From the NCBI GenBank assembly GCA_017417385.1, contig JAFPZF010000061.1, forward strand, positions 38,886 to 102,885: 64,000 bases of DNA, given 5' to 3'. Below are positions 1 through 10,764 of the stretch, piece after piece; the stretch's first letter is position 1; each line of letters starts with the position of its first letter. The notes under the pieces were generated by a model. The model did not search any database and was not told the DNA's origin. It was given only the letters and a program-made list of their open reading frames with translations. The position numbers were made by a program, and so were the translations under genes. The DNA is from Bacteroidales bacterium (GTDB lineage Bacteria > Bacteroidota > Bacteroidia > Bacteroidales > Marinilabiliaceae).

Positions 1-3000
1 CCGTTGAACGCTGCTATCTTGCTATCCGAGTTCGTCGCCATCCTGCCGTCTATCATGACCTGACCTACGATGCTCATCGTCGACTCGTCCGGCACTGCCT
101 GCCAGTCTGGCGCCTCACATCCACTGACGACGTTGACTACCATCGGCTCTCCGACTCCGAGCGAGCCCTTCAGCCTTACTGTAGCCTCATAGCTGCCATA
201 CGCGAGCGACGGATCGACTGTGAAGGTGACTGTCTCTGTACCCATCGGCGCAAGTGCCCCACTCGTCGCATTCACTGTCAACCATGTCGGCAGTCCGCTG
301 ATAGCCCAGCTCTCTGTCTGACTGCTGCTGTTCGTGAAGCTGACCTCAAATGTGGTCTCCTTGTCACCCTCCTTGCGGACGCTGACCTCATCCTCGCCCC
401 AGAGAAGCTGGTTCCTCCTGACGTAGACGTTCCAGTTGATCTCCTCGCATGTGTTGTTGTGCGAGTCACGGACACCATGAAGCGTGATATTGACTGTCGT
501 GCCCTCTATCCTCTGTGCTTCGTCGGTCAGGTTGATGAGGAGCTTCCTCTCACTGCCGACGTAGCTGAACGATACGTTCTGCAGCGTCGGCGCTGTCTTC
601 AGCGCTGGCGTGTTGCCACCACCTATCTCGAGCGTGTTGTCGCCGAGTATCACGCTGACCTCGCCAGCCTTCGTGTCGCTCCTGTCCTCCTTGGTGGAGA
701 CTGTCACTGGCTGATTGCCCTCGTCGAGGGTTATGACTTCGAACGGATAGTATGCCACGAGCCCGCCTGTCGTCCTGTCAACCCTGCTGTACATGTTGCT
801 GCTGATGACCTCCGCAGTCCTGCTGCCTGTCCAGATCCTGACCTCGTCGATGTCTCCGTTCAGCGGCTCGTCGTGTATCAGCTGGTTGCCATTATAGTGT
901 CCGCCGAGCAGTATCTTCGCCGTCTGGATTGACGGGACTGCATTGACCTTCACCTGCTTGACTGGCGCACCATCGACATAGACGATTGCCGAGCCGTCCG
1001 TGCTCTTCAGGACGTTCAACGCCAAGTGGTGCCACTGACCGTCCCTGTAGTCTGTGCTCCCACAAGAATAGGTCGTGCCGAGCGCCCTCAGCTTGAGCTG
1101 TCCCTTCTTATCGAGCCCGAGGTCGAGCTTGTTGGTCTGGTCGAAGCCTACGATGTTGGCTGCCCCAGTCTGCTCCTTCTCAGCCCTGAACCAGAGCTCT
1201 ATGGTATAACTCTCCTCGCTGTCGGTGACGACTGCGCCAGTGTTGATGGCAGCTATCTGATTGCCACTCAGCTTGAGCGCATGGTTCTCGCCTGCTATGT
1301 ACCAGGCATTCTCGCCAGCTACGCTCATGTTCCTGTTCCTCGCATCATCGACTGCCAGGGTGCCACGTCCCTCGTCCATCTTCCAATAGCCTATCAGCCC
1401 ATCCGTGTAACGACTCTTACTGGTGTACATGCCTCCCTGGGCCTCTACCCAGCTCCTGAAGCCGTTCCAAAGTGTGACCTCATGCATCTGACCGACAAGG
1501 CCCTTGCCGACTGTCAGCGGCGCATTGTCACTCCAGAAGTATATCTTCTCATTGTTGAAGAGGTTGACCTCGTATGCGTCGTATGCATAGTCTGCATATA
1601 CTACTGTGTCCTCCTCGCTATATGCTACGCTGAGGAACTGCCACTTGCCCTTCTGAAGCGCTTGCTCACTCTTTATCTCGTGCGATCCATTCTTGATGAC
1701 AAGCCTGTCCTCGCCGTCAATGCTGACGCTGATGGCCTTGTCGCCATGTCCCTGCGAGAAGACCTCACCCGGCTCCGTATAGCGTAACCACGTGTTCAGA
1801 GAGAAAGACTTGCCGTCAAGATTGATGTTTGACGTCGTCGTCGCTCCTTCGCCTCCCGTCAGGTTCAGCGCTACGTCATGCTTGACTTCCGCATCGTTCA
1901 AGACTCCACGGAGGTAGAAGTTGTCTGCCTTAGACATCGCACCACTCCTGATGTCCTCGTTGAACGTGACGCTTATCTCGCCGTCCGCCGTTAGGATGCC
2001 GTTAGCCGGGCTCGGTAGTGCTATCAGCTGCGGCCTCACCATGTCCTTGTCTATCGTGAGAACCTCCGAGTTCGCAGTGACGATGTCACCTCCGAAGTCT
2101 GAGAACGATACCGCCCTGACGTTCCACGTCCCGTCTGGGAATGTCTGGCTGTTAGTCATGTCAAGCACGTAGTCTATCTTACCCGTCTTCGAGAGTTCAT
2201 CCTTGTTGACGTCGGCTGCCGCCTCCTTCTCGTCGACAACCCACTCCTTGATGGTCGTCCAGCTTGGACTGCCCGCCTGCTGCGCCTCAAGACGGACACC
2301 CTTCAGACCCCTCGCATTGACGTCATAGTCGTCTATCGTCAGGTGTAGCGTCGGACCTGTCAATATGTTGAGGCTGCTCTCCTGCGCAGTCAGACGTACG
2401 TCCGTACTCGTCTGCTGGAAGTATGCCGAGAGGAACACTGAGCTCGAGATCTCTGGGAAGACTCCTGAGTCATCCATCTGGCAGAGAGAGTACAAGTTAA
2501 CCTCGATATCCTTGTAGTCATAGACTGCATCGTTCGTCTGGCTTATCTGTATCTGCTTCGTCAGAGTCTCCCCTGCCTTGACGTAAATCTGTCTACCGTT
2601 CGAGATACTGAAACCATCCATCGTGACAAGCGCTCCATCTGGGTTGCTCTCGTCATTGACGTAGATGCCGAACCAGACGTTCTCTCCTGTCTCACTGAGG
2701 TTCTGAATCCTTACGGTGAAGTTCGCCGGTCTTCCGCTCGGGACGCCCGTGACGCTCGTCACGTCCGCAGAGATCTTCGGTATCTCTATCTGCATGGTCT
2801 TCGCCTGCAGCTCCGTGCCAGGCTTGTAGTACTTCGTCACTACTGCATCCTCATACGGACAGCTCGTCTGACCTCCTCTCGTGCGGAAGATCGGACCATG
2901 ACTGTTCGGAGAGTCAAATACATCGACGCTAATCGCATCGTCATCGCCATCCTCCGCAAGGGTAAAGCCAAATGCGGTCCTCTTCTCCCCTGAGACTGTT

Positions 3001-6000
3001 TCTGTTTGAGTGAACGTATTTGTGAGTGTCTCCGTGACATTCAGAGTAATACCAGCACCAGAGAACTTCAAATCTGTATCGATGCCAGCTATGATCGCCA
3101 GCTCTTCGGTCGCCTCGTCCGTCCTCTCTTCGCTGTCAACGGTCTCAGCACCCTCTTCGATCGTCGTCCCTGCATCAAACGAGTAGTTGCCTCTGCTATA
3201 TTTGTTCGGGTCGTTAAAGGCCTGGACCTTCTCCTTCTCGTTCGTCTCGAGGATCGCCTCCCACTTTGTTATCTGGGCATTATACCAAGCTACGGTATCC
3301 CCAAAGACGCCCTTCGATAGCGCTCCTCCACTCTCCAAGAATGAACTTGGCAACTGTACCTTGTATGACGGACCCTCGAAATTCGATGACTCGACTGCCT
3401 TATCCCCCCATACATTCTTGTCGCTGTTGTTAGAGCCAAATCGTGGGTCGTCTGGCTTCAACGTCGTGTAATATATGGGCTTGTCTGTGTTGTTCACGGG
3501 TATGTCGTCGTAACTGTTGACTACGTTGAGCAGGGAATTCCTGTTGTCCTCAAAATTCGGTATCAACGTGTTCTCGACGTAGTTCTGCGTGTACTGGAAT
3601 ATGGTCCCATATTTGACGCCTACACTGACTGCCTCTCGCATGTCTATTCCGAAGTCCTCCTGACTCTCATCAAGGAAGAACCCGACCTGACGTACCTTGC
3701 CGAATACATAGTTCGTCGAACTGCCTATGAACACGTCTCCTACCGCTCCGACAAAGTCACTGCCATCACTCGTACTGATCTTCTTCGTCGTCGAGACTGT
3801 CCTGGTCTCTGAACCGTTGATGCTCGCCTCCAAGTTGACATTCATACCGACGGTCAAGTCAGTCTCCGCGAGATCCCTGTCTATTCTTCCCGCTCCGACA
3901 CCTCCAACAAGGATTCCTCCGTCTGCACCAATCGACGTGACTGTCGTTATCTCTGTCGCGGATGATGAATGCCAAGAACGACTGACTGTCGACGTGACTG
4001 TCGCTCCCTTCTCCCACCATGACTGTGAATTGGTTCCTGGCGGGTCACGCAATATCATGTCTACTTTGTCTGTTCCAGCCGTCATGAAATTGTTTCCTGT
4101 CGGCAGATTTCCAAGTACTATGCCTGCAAAGCCGCTTCCACTCCACGTCTTCTGTGTCCCGTCAAGATCATACGTGACGGTCATCGTCCTTGTGTATGGC
4201 GCCTGTATGTTTGGCATTCCTGCCGTCCAACTATACTTCGCCTTGCCCTCCTCGTCTGTCGTGACTTCGTTTGCATCGACTTCCAAGATGTCTCCATCCT
4301 TATAGTCGCCCTCGACTTTGTCCGCATCATAGACGACTACGTTGCCGACTCCCATCTCATTTCCGAATGTTACTGTGACATTCGACAGCGGGACCATGTC
4401 TTCTTCTCCATTGTCTATATTGGTGTACTTTTCATACAGATTGATTTTGAAGTCATAGTTCTGCATCTCGAGGAATACTGGATAGCCGAACGTATAGACG
4501 GTCTCGTCTCCTTCCTTGCTGTAGAGCGCCTTGGTTATCGTCTTGCCGTCACTCCTCTTGAGGCTGTACTTCTCCTCGCCAAAAGCTCCTGCTACTGCAG
4601 CACCCTCCTGCTCTATGACCATCGTCGGCTCTACCCTGTACGTCGTCTTCAGCGATGCTACATACTCGAACTTCTCATACTCCGTTCCGTTCGTCGTCTC
4701 GACAGCGACTGAGTCTTTACGCATCAGCTCTACATTCGTCGCATCGACTATCTGGCCGTTCTGGCTAAGATTCGACTTGTCTCCATTGACAAGCCTGATG
4801 CTCTTGACTGTATACTTCAACGGCGGTAGCATCGCTGCCCACTCGCCCGTCTCCGTATCCGTACGAACGACTATCAACCTTGTGCTATCCTCTGTCGCTC
4901 CGACAAAGGCTTTCGCCCCATTTCCTATGGTCGCCTTCTCCGGATAACCAAAGACTCGCTGCTTCTTCGAATACTCATATCGGCTGCTAGCCTCCGTGGT
5001 CACGAGCTCTGCGTTCATCATGTAGATGTCACTCGCCTGGAGAACTAGCTCCGCCTGACCGATGTTGTTCTTGCTCTGCCCGAATCCGAGCGGCTTCTCG
5101 CCCTCTATATTGCCTCCAGCTACCCTGCCGACGACTGGCACAAGGGTGTTGTCGTAGAACGTCAGCCCTGTCATGGCCTGTGTGAACTCATGCTGGTCTC
5201 CACTGCCCGCAACCGTCTCCGCCGGATAACGTCCCGCATTGACAAATGTGTGGCCCTTCTTGCTTGCCGTGATATAGTGCCAACCGATAGGTACGCTTAT
5301 CTCGAACTCTCCGTTCTCGTCTGTCTCTATCAGATTGCCATCCTTCACGCAGATTATCCCGTCAACCATCAGATCGACTCCCTCGACTGGATATGTCGTC
5401 CCTTCGTAGTAGATTGTGCCCTTCACTGTGAACGAACTGACATCCGTGAAGTCTACTCCATTGGAGATTAACGAGTTCACACTGACAAACCTGTTCTGCT
5501 TCGCCGGCGAGAACTCATGAACTCCCTTCGTCGGTACGACTGAGTATGCCACTCCCTCTCCCGAGAACGGTACGCCTGTTATCGAGTAGTTGCCGTTTAT
5601 GTCTGTATAAGCACACAACGAGAATCTTGTCTCGTCTGGCACGTTGTCGTATGTCTTGCCGTCTCCTTCTACATAGCCGACTGAGATGCTGTTACTCCCT
5701 ACCTTGCCATGCCTGCCGTTAGCCAAGCCTCCTGTCTTTGAGTTGTCATAGACTGTCTTCTGATTGCTCAGTCCCTCGTCCATCGGCCAGTAGATCGCAA
5801 GTCCCTCCTCATTACCGCTCAGCCTGTGGTCGTAGTTCTTGCTTATCTCGTCCTCTGTCAGCGCTGCCGTGAACAACCTGAACTCGTCTACATGTCCCCT
5901 GAAGTTGTTCTTCGACGACATGCCAACTGCGTTGCCAAGCACTATGTCAGAATCTTTGTACTTTGTACTGAGTGCCTTCTCCTGGACTGCTCCACTCTCG

Positions 6001-8684
6001 ATGCCGTCAGGTGTCGCTACGTAGAACTTGTTGCTGCTGCCTTCGTGTACAAACGAGACATGGCTCCACTTGTCCGCCGCAACTGCCACGTCACTATACG
6101 ACGCCGTCGCCCCGTCTATGCTCGCTCCAAGCACATACTGACTATTCACCACATCATACTTGGCCAACAAGCGAACCTTCCCCGCTGCATCAAGTAGGAC
6201 GTACTCCGTCCCGTCTATGCTCATCTGGTCCGAGTTCGGACGTACATAGGCCTGTAGCGTGAACGCTTTGCCCAATAGCTCCTTCGCCTCTGTACCCGTT
6301 ATCGCCGTAGAGATCCCTGACTTGACTCCATCAAACTTGAACGAGTGGAAAAGGCTCTTCGTGTTGGCGTCTGAACTGTTCAGGAGGCTGACCTTAACTC
6401 CCTCGACCGCCGTGCCCGTACCGTATGATACTCGCCCGCTTATGACTCCGCTCGCCATCGCAAAACCGTCCGTCATCTTGCTTCCGCAATCAAACCGGGA
6501 GCCAAAGTCGTCAAACTCGTACGCCTCGACAAGATACGTGTAATAGTTGCCCGCCAATGCTCGCTGATCCTCATAGCTGAACGTGACCGCCGTACTGCTC
6601 GTCATGTATAGCTTTTGCCACTGCGCCGTCGAGCCGCATAGTCTTCGATAGACAGTGTAGAACGTCGGCGAGTCTCCACTTCGACTAACGTCCCATGATA
6701 TGAGAACTGAGTTGCTGAAAGTTCCAAGACTCGACGAAACGCTTGTTATTCTCGTCGTATTGTTCAGGGTCCCTATGGCAACCTCCGAAACAAAGATGGA
6801 TTCCTGCGCAGATACCCTAAGCTGATATGCATACGTCGTCTTTCCAGACACTCCATCCATGTTGGTAAAAGAACCACTGTTGACTGATGTCGACGTTACC
6901 TTCTGTGTCGTGACCGGATCTGTGTCCCATATCGTATCGTTTGGAACTACATTCTTGTTAATTCTTCCCCTGTAAAGACCGATTTCGTATGGCTTGCTCG
7001 CTGATGCGTCTGCAAAACTGTCAAACTCCCACTCTACTTCTATCACCTTCTCGTTGTCCTGAGATGCCGTAAGCATCGTGAACACACGCTCGCTCCTGTC
7101 TACTTCCAACTCTACACTCTTCCAGAGTTCTTCTGCATCCCACGGACTCTGTATCTGCCTGTCCCACTCGTTAGGCTGGAACACGACATAATACGTGTAT
7201 GCCTTTCCATACTCCTTTACGTTGGTGTCGCTCTCGTTGTCCGAGAATGCACGACTCGTGAATGTCAACGTATTCGAGTCAAGTCTCTTTAGCGTCTTGT
7301 GCTGAGCGTCCCCCTTCTCCTCGCGGAATATCGCCCACTTTCCATTAGTGTTGCATTGGTTTTCGTCATACACCTCATAGTCCCACTTGAGCGTCACTTT
7401 CTTGCTCCACGGGTCATATTCTGTCGTGACGTTCTTCGCCCTCGGGTAACCCTTAAGCGTGACGCCATCATAATACTTGTGGACATTTACCCTATAGTCC
7501 TGACCATACATTCCTCCAATTCCGTCCGAATAACGCGTGACGCACGGATAAATGGTCTGAGGCTCATAGTTGCTCACCTTGAGATACATGGTTGCATTCA
7601 ACGACCCTGATGATGCACCCGCGGCATACGCCTGATACGTCCTGCCGTTTACGGTCATGTTGGATGTACAGTTCTCACTGAAATACCCATCTGGACTCTG
7701 CGTGCCTTTCATGTAGAGCTCATAGCTGAGACTGCCATTCGCAAACGAGCTGTAGCTCTTGTTCTTCGAGTTGCCAGGATACTGTGCATTACTCTGAGCC
7801 TGGTTGAAGAAGTCTATGATATAATACCATGTGCTTGTCCCCGATGAGAGAGCGCGCTTCTCGTTTAAAAGAGCAAAATTCGACACCACTGCCGCACCAT
7901 TGCCACAACGCTTTACGCTTACCGTCGGAAATGTCATCTTCGGATAACGAATGTATCGAGCGTATGTGTTCCACCAAAAATATTTTGCGCTCCCTGTGTA
8001 ATGATTCTTCCAATACCCATGAAAAGCTATTCTATAGTCAACACCATCGTACAAGTCAGCCATCAAGATGTCAAACTTGCACTCATTGGATCCATCCCCC
8101 GCATCCTGACCATTCCATGCATGAACCCAGAACTTATTGCCGTCCAGAACATAAAAGAACTGAGATCCATAGTCACCAGTTCTATATTCAGAATCTCTCC
8201 CGTTTTTTACATCATTATGAAAAAAACGTCCCTCCTTAAGACCTGGCTGACTCAATAGGAGTTTCCGATTTTCTTCCGACAACCGGTTCCACATTGGCAT
8301 TGCCCCATCTGTCTTCACTGCTCCATAGTCATGCAACGCTCCGCCAAGATCTATCAGTGGAATAAAACCATTAATGTTATTGTCTTTTTGCCCACAGCTA
8401 AAGCATGGACTAGTTACGCTGTTGTCAATACTCATGAACATGTGCCAGACGTAATGACTGGAACTTTCACTGTCGTCATCGTATACCAACCACATCCCAC
8501 CAGCGTACGGACTATCTTGCGTCATCTGCAGTTCGGCATGAGTCTTCAAGTACGCACCAAAAGCGCATTGGCTACCCGCCTCCGCCTGCCCGACCCCGGC
8601 AAGACTCATCAGCACCACGACCAGCCCCCGCAGCCAGCCGTGCGCCTCTCGCCATAATCGACTTAAAATTGTTTCTCGTTTCAT
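1..8684 (-). CDS. Giant secreted multidomain surface protein (FN3, LamG, Ig-like), 3' end outside the window
   Basis: The frame is open from the ATG at 8684 to the left edge, at least 2,894 codons; I checked it in frame at 8684, about 4145, 1922 and 5, and saw no stop or frameshift. Residues 1-36 are a signal peptide (basic start, then LRGLVVVLMSLAG). Three fibronectin-III-like stretches follow (about 412-735), then a carboxypeptidase-regulatory-like strand (747-766), a LamG/jelly-roll domain (about 780-970, ending in IYWPMDEG), another regulatory-like domain (about 1084-1139), a long unclassified middle, an SbsA-like Ig domain (about 2214) and two more LamG domains (about 2267-2435, ending YWKMDEG; about 2465-2645, ending YYPFEV). 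The visible end is Ig-like. The architecture suggests cell-surface adhesion or carbohydrate binding. It starts 18 bases after the 401-aa gene and is probably cotranscribed with it. Any sorting signal would lie outside the window. Confidence 0.9.
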   Translation of the reverse strand, partial: MKRETILSRLWREAHGWLRGLVVVLMSLAGVGQAEAGSQCAFGAYLKTHAELQMTQDSPYAGGMWLVYDDDSESSSHYVWHMFMSIDNSVTSPCFSCGQKDNNINGFIPLIDLGGALHDYGAVKTDGAMPMWNRLSEENRKLLLSQPGLKEGRFFHNDVKNGRDSEYRTGDYGSQFFYVLDGNKFWVHAWNGQDAGDGSNECKFDILMADLYDGVDYRIAFHGYWKNHYTGSAKYFWWNTYARYIRYPKMTFPTVSVKRCGNGAAVVSNFALLNEKRALSSGTSTWYYIIDFFNQAQSNAQYPGNSKNKSYSSFANGSLSYELYMKGTQSPDGYFSENCTSNMTVNGRTYQAYAAGASSGSLNATMYLKVSNYEPQTIYPCVTRYSDGIGGMYGQDYRVNVHKYYDGVTLKGYPRAKNVTTEYDPWSKKVTLKWDYEVYDENQCNTNGKWAIFREEKGDAQHKTLKRLDSNTLTFTSRAFSDNESDTNVKEYGKAYTYYVVFQPNEWDRQIQSPWDAEELWKSVELEVDRSERVFTMLTASQDNEKVIEVEWEFDSFADASASKPYEIGLYRGRINKNVVPNDTIWDTDPVTTQKVTSTSVNSGSFTNMDGVSGKTTYAYQLRVSAQESIFVSEVAIGTLNNTTRITSVSSSLGTFSNSVLISWDVSRSGDSPTFYTVYRRLCGSTAQWQKLYMTSSTAVTFSYEDQRALAGNYYTYLVEAYEFDDFGSRFDCGSKMTDGFAMASGVISGRVSYGTGTAVEGVKVSLLNSSDANTKSLFHSFKFDGVKSGISTAITGTEAKELLGKAFTLQAYVRPNSDQMSIDGTEYVLLDAAGKVRLLAKYDVVNSQYVLGASIDGATASYSDVAVAADKWSHVSFVHEGSSNKFYVATPDGIESGAVQEKALSTKYKDSDIVLGNAVGMSSKNNFRGHVDEFRLFTAALTEDEISKNYDHRLSGNEEGLAIYWPMDEGLSNQKTVYDNSKTGGLANGRHGKVGSNSISVGYVEGDGKTYDNVPDETRFSLCAYTDINGNYSITGVPFSGEGVAYSVVPTKGVHEFSPAKQNRFVSVNSLISNGVDFTDVSSFTVKGTIYYEGTTYPVEGVDLMVDGIICVKDGNLIETDENGEFEISVPIGWHYITASKKGHTFVNAGRYPAETVAGSGDQHEFTQAMTGLTFYDNTLVPVVGRVAGGNIEGEKPLGFGQSKNNIGQAELVLQASDIYMMNAELVTTEASSRYEYSKKQRVFGYPEKATIGNGAKAFVGATEDSTRLIVVRTDTETGEWAAMLPPLKYTVKSIRLVNGDKSNLSQNGQIVDATNVELMRKDSVAVETTNGTEYEKFEYVASLKTTYRVEPTMVIEQEGAAVAGAFGEEKYSLKRSDGKTITKALYSKEGDETVYTFGYPVFLEMQNYDFKINLYEKYTNIDNGEEDMVPLSNVTVTFGNEMGVGNVVVYDADKVEGDYKDGDILEVDANEVTTDEEGKAKYSWTAGMPNIQAPYTRTMTVTYDLDGTQKTWSGSGFAGIVLGNLPTGNNFMTAGTDKVDMILRDPPGTNSQSWWEKGATVTSTVSRSWHSSSATEITTVTSIGADGGILVGGVGAGRIDRDLAETDLTVGMNVNLEASINGSETRTVSTTKKISTSDGSDFVGAVGDVFIGSSTNYVFGKVRQVGFFLDESQEDFGIDMREAVSVGVKYGTIFQYTQNYVENTLIPNFEDNRNSLLNVVNSYDDIPVNNTDKPIYYTTLKPDDPRFGSNNSDKNVWGDKAVESSNFEGPSYKVQLPSSFLESGGALSKGVFGDTVAWYNAQITKWEAILETNEKEKVQAFNDPNKYSRGNYSFDAGTTIEEGAETVDSEERTDEATEELAIIAGIDTDLKFSGAGITLNVTETLTNTFTQTETVSGEKRTAFGFTLAEDGDDDAISVDVFDSPNSHGPIFRTRGGQTSCPYEDAVVTKYYKPGTELQAKTMQIEIPKISADVTSVTGVPSGRPANFTVRIQNLSETGENVWFGIYVNDESNPDGALVTMDGFSISNGRQIYVKAGETLTKQIQISQTNDAVYDYKDIEVNLYSLCQMDDSGVFPEISSSVFLSAYFQQTSTDVRLTAQESSLNILTGPTLHLTIDDYDVNARGLKGVRLEAQQAGSPSWTTIKEWVVDEKEAAADVNKDELSKTGKIDYVLDMTNSQTFPDGTWNVRAVSFSDFGGDIVTANSEVLTIDKDMVRPQLIALPSPANGILTADGEISVTFNEDIRSGAMSKADNFYLRGVLNDAEVKHDVALNLTGGEGATTTSNINLDGKSFSLNTWLRYTEPGEVFSQGHGDKAISVSIDGEDRLVIKNGSHEIKSEQALQKGKWQFLSVAYSEEDTVVYADYAYDAYEVNLFNNEKIYFWSDNAPLTVGKGLVGQMHEVTLWNGFRSWVEAQGGMYTSKSRYTDGLIGYWKMDEGRGTLAVDDARNRNMSVAGENAWYIAGENHALKLSGNQIAAINTGAVVTDSEESYTIELWFRAEKEQTGAANIVGFDQTNKLDLGLDKKGQLKLRALGTTYSCGSTDYRDGQWHHLALNVLKSTDGSAIVYVDGAPVKQVKVNAVPSIQTAKILLGGHYNGNQLIHDEPLNGDIDEVRIWTGSRTAEVISSNMYSRVDRTTGGLVAYYPFEVITLDEGNQPVTVSTKEDRSDTKAGEVSVILGDNTLEIGGGNTPALKTAPTLQNVSFSYVGSERKLLINLTDEAQRIEGTTVNITLHGVRDSHNNTCEEINWNVYVRRNQLLWGEDEVSVRKEGDKETTFEVSFTNSSSQTESWAISGLPTWLTVNATSGALAPMGTETVTFTVDPSLAYGSYEATVRLKGSLGVGEPMVVNVVSGCEAPDWQAVPDESTMSIVGQVMIDGRMATNSDSKIAAFN

Positions 8685-8702
8685 CTTATATATTCTCGTT
8701 TG

Positions 8703-9908
8703 TTACCTGATTATTATCACCTTACCACCACGTATATACATGCCTCGCCTGAGTGGTTCTCTTACTATCTTGCCCGTCAGGTCATATATCGTGTCGTCGC
8801 TGCTCGCCTTGCGCACCCTCCGAATGGAGTTGCCTCCCTCTTTGCCGACTTCCATCGAGTCCTTACCTATCGATACGCTCATCCCAGCCGCCGTTGTCGT
8901 CGGGATGTCATAGAAGTCGAAATAGACTGTGAAGGCTGACTGCCACAGAGTCCCGTCTGAGTAGACTATCTTACCGCCCTTCAAGACGAAACAGTCCTCC
9001 GGCACCTGCCGAGAGACGTAAGTGCCGACCTCCCGCGTCCACTGGCGCTTCGTCTCCTCGCCTATCCGAGTCGTCAGGTCCTCCGAGACTGTGATGCTGA
9101 CACCGTCGACACTGAAGCCCTCGACGTCTTTCGAGACTTTCACGAGATACGGCGTGTTCGCCGCTATCGTCCTGACGGTGTCGAACTGTAGAGTGATGCC
9201 CGTCACGTTCTGCATCCCGTCCCTCGTCGTCGTGTAGCCTGTCAGTGAGCCCAAGACAGCCCCCTCACCAAGCGCCGACAGAACCTGTGCCTCCGTCATT
9301 GCAAACGGCAGAATTAGGCTGTTCCACTGCCCATCCTTGTATGAGACCTCGACTGTCACGTCGGCATTCTCCTTGTCCGTCAGTGTCGCCCAGCTCTCCT
9401 CGTTGATGTACGTCCTCCCGGGGAGCGTCAGGTTCATCGGCACGTCCTTGCCTACGAGGTCGTTGGTCCTGAACGTCAACCTCTCCGGGACGTCTACGAC
9501 CGTCGGCTTCTCGACGTCTCCATAGACGACCTTGAAGTGGAACTCCTCGCCGTCCTCACCGACTATCGTCAGCGTCACCCTGTCATCGTCCGCCGCTATG
9601 CTACGCTTGCAGCACCTCAGCGTCTCCTTCGAGTCGTAGACCGCCACCTCGTAGTTCTTTAGCCGCGGACCGTTCTCGCCCTCTCTGACGCACGCGACGC
9701 ACACCATGTTGTTCGCCCACGTCGTCGGCTGCTCAAAGCCCTCAAAGTACGTCGGCCTGTCATATAGCCCGTCATACTTCGTGACCTCCCCTGTGGGCGT
9801 CTGCCCACCTTCCTGAGGGGTTCCTCCCCCATCCTCCGCAAAGACCATCCCTTGCGACAAGGCCAGGAGCGCCGACAGCGCCCACAGTCTCACAGATCTG
9901 TTCATCAT
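8703..9908 (-). CDS. Secreted Bacteroidales surface protein of unknown function (401 aa)
   Basis: The frame extends upstream to 10121, but I chose the ATG at 9908 because it gives MMNRSVRLWALSALLALSQG, a clear signal peptide. The upstream part then reads as a long leader behind the -10-like box at 10147-10154. The body has the WNSLILPF segment and beta-strand-rich modules common in Bacteroidales extracellular proteins. It ends in IYDLTGKIV...GMYIRGGKVIIIR, a pattern seen at the C terminus of many exported Bacteroidales proteins. No enzymatic motif was recognised. It directly precedes the giant gene, so it may be exported with it or assist it; that is inference. Confidence 0.8.
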   Translation of the reverse strand: MMNRSVRLWALSALLALSQGMVFAEDGGGTPQEGGQTPTGEVTKYDGLYDRPTYFEGFEQPTTWANNMVCVACVREGENGPRLKNYEVAVYDSKETLRCCKRSIAADDDRVTLTIVGEDGEEFHFKVVYGDVEKPTVVDVPERLTFRTNDLVGKDVPMNLTLPGRTYINEESWATLTDKENADVTVEVSYKDGQWNSLILPFAMTEAQVLSALGEGAVLGSLTGYTTTRDGMQNVTGITLQFDTVRTIAANTPYLVKVSKDVEGFSVDGVSITVSEDLTTRIGEETKRQWTREVGTYVSRQVPEDCFVLKGGKIVYSDGTLWQSAFTVYFDFYDIPTTTAAGMSVSIGKDSMEVGKEGGNSIRRVRKASSDDTIYDLTGKIVREPLRRGMYIRGGKVIIIR

Positions 9909-10146
9909 CCTCTTCAATTGTTGATTGTTTGATTGTTTATGTTCCGTTCTATTCACGACCATTCCGCCCTCGCCACCCCTCGGCAGCACGAGCTTCCTGT
10001 AAATATCTATGATGTTGTCTCTGGAAAATACACTCCACCGCGATGCTGTCGGCATCACGTCCCTCTCTTGCGTTTCCCGCACCTTCTGGGTTATAAACTT
10101 ATCTCTTTCCGCTTCGACCATAAATAAGTCGCCACACTTCGGGCTA

Positions 10147-10154
10147 CAAATCTA
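10147..10154 (-). promoter_or_regulatory. -7 box (TAGATTTG) ahead of the 401-aa gene and the giant gene
   Basis: On the minus strand the sequence is TAGATTTG, matching the Bacteroidota -7 consensus TAnnTTTG. No convincing TTG lies 19-21 bases upstream. If used, it gives a leader of about 230 bases before the chosen start at 9908. Confidence 0.45.
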
Positions 10155-10242
10155 AGTAATGTGGTAAAAATACGTATCCCAAAAGTAACACTTTTTGACG
10201 AAACGTCATCAATCTTACACGAATGACATCATTTCACCCTCT

Positions 10243-10372
10243 TTTAACCCCTCTTTCTCGCCCCTTTTTACCCCTTCTTCACTCTTTCCTTCCTCCTTAC
10301 TCCCTTCTTCCTCCTTCTTTCCTCTATCACCCTTCCTCCCTCTTTCCTCCATCTTTCCTCCATCGTCCTTCC
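10243..10372. repeat. Pyrimidine tract
   Basis: The plus strand is almost purely C and T here, built of CCTTCTTCCT-like words. It belongs to a class of tracts that recurs in most larger gaps of the window (about 12224-12520, 14513-14636, 33840-33975, 38800-38945). Confidence 0.8.
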
Positions 10373-10394
10373 TCCGATACCTCCGACTATTCCG

Positions 10395-10760
10395 ACGACT
10401 CCGCTCCCTCTCTGTGCTCTCCTTCCGCCGCTAGGCGACCTCTGTGCCCTCCCGCGAGCGTCCGCTCGCCTCTGTGTTCTGATAATCTCTGTGTCTCCGT
10501 GCCCTCTGTGTGAGGCCTAACAATCCCACGTGCCTCCGACGACTCCGACCCCTCCGACGACTCTGACCCCTCCTAATTGCTTATTGCTAATTGGATTCTC
10601 TGTGCTCTCCTTCCGCCGCTAGGCGACCTCTGTGCCCTCTCCCGCGAGCGTCCGCTCGCCTCTGTGTTCTGATAAACTCTGTGTCTCCGTGCCCTCTGTG
10701 TGAGGCCTAACAACACACTCCGCTGCCCAATTCCTAATTCCTAATTCCTAATTATAGAGA
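10395..10760. repeat. Composite intergenic repeat island 1
   Basis: It holds two copies of a module order: TCCGACGACTCC words; CCGCCGCTAGGCGACC (a CGCC-GCTA-GGCG palindrome); GCGAGCGTCCGCTCGC (a GCGAGCG/CGCTCGC hairpin); CTCTGTG words; GTGTGAGGCCTAACA. The same module appears at 15.9-17.6 kb. Read on the minus strand it is the CACAGAG-type repeat seen between genes of many environmental bacteria. Confidence 0.8.
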
Positions 10761-10764
10761 AAGG

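Noticed and set aside
459..6543. Several plus-strand frames of 60-250 codons in the first 6.5 kb
   Set aside because: They are antisense to the continuous minus-strand giant gene, whose reading frame stays open and gives recognisable LamG and FN3 segments.
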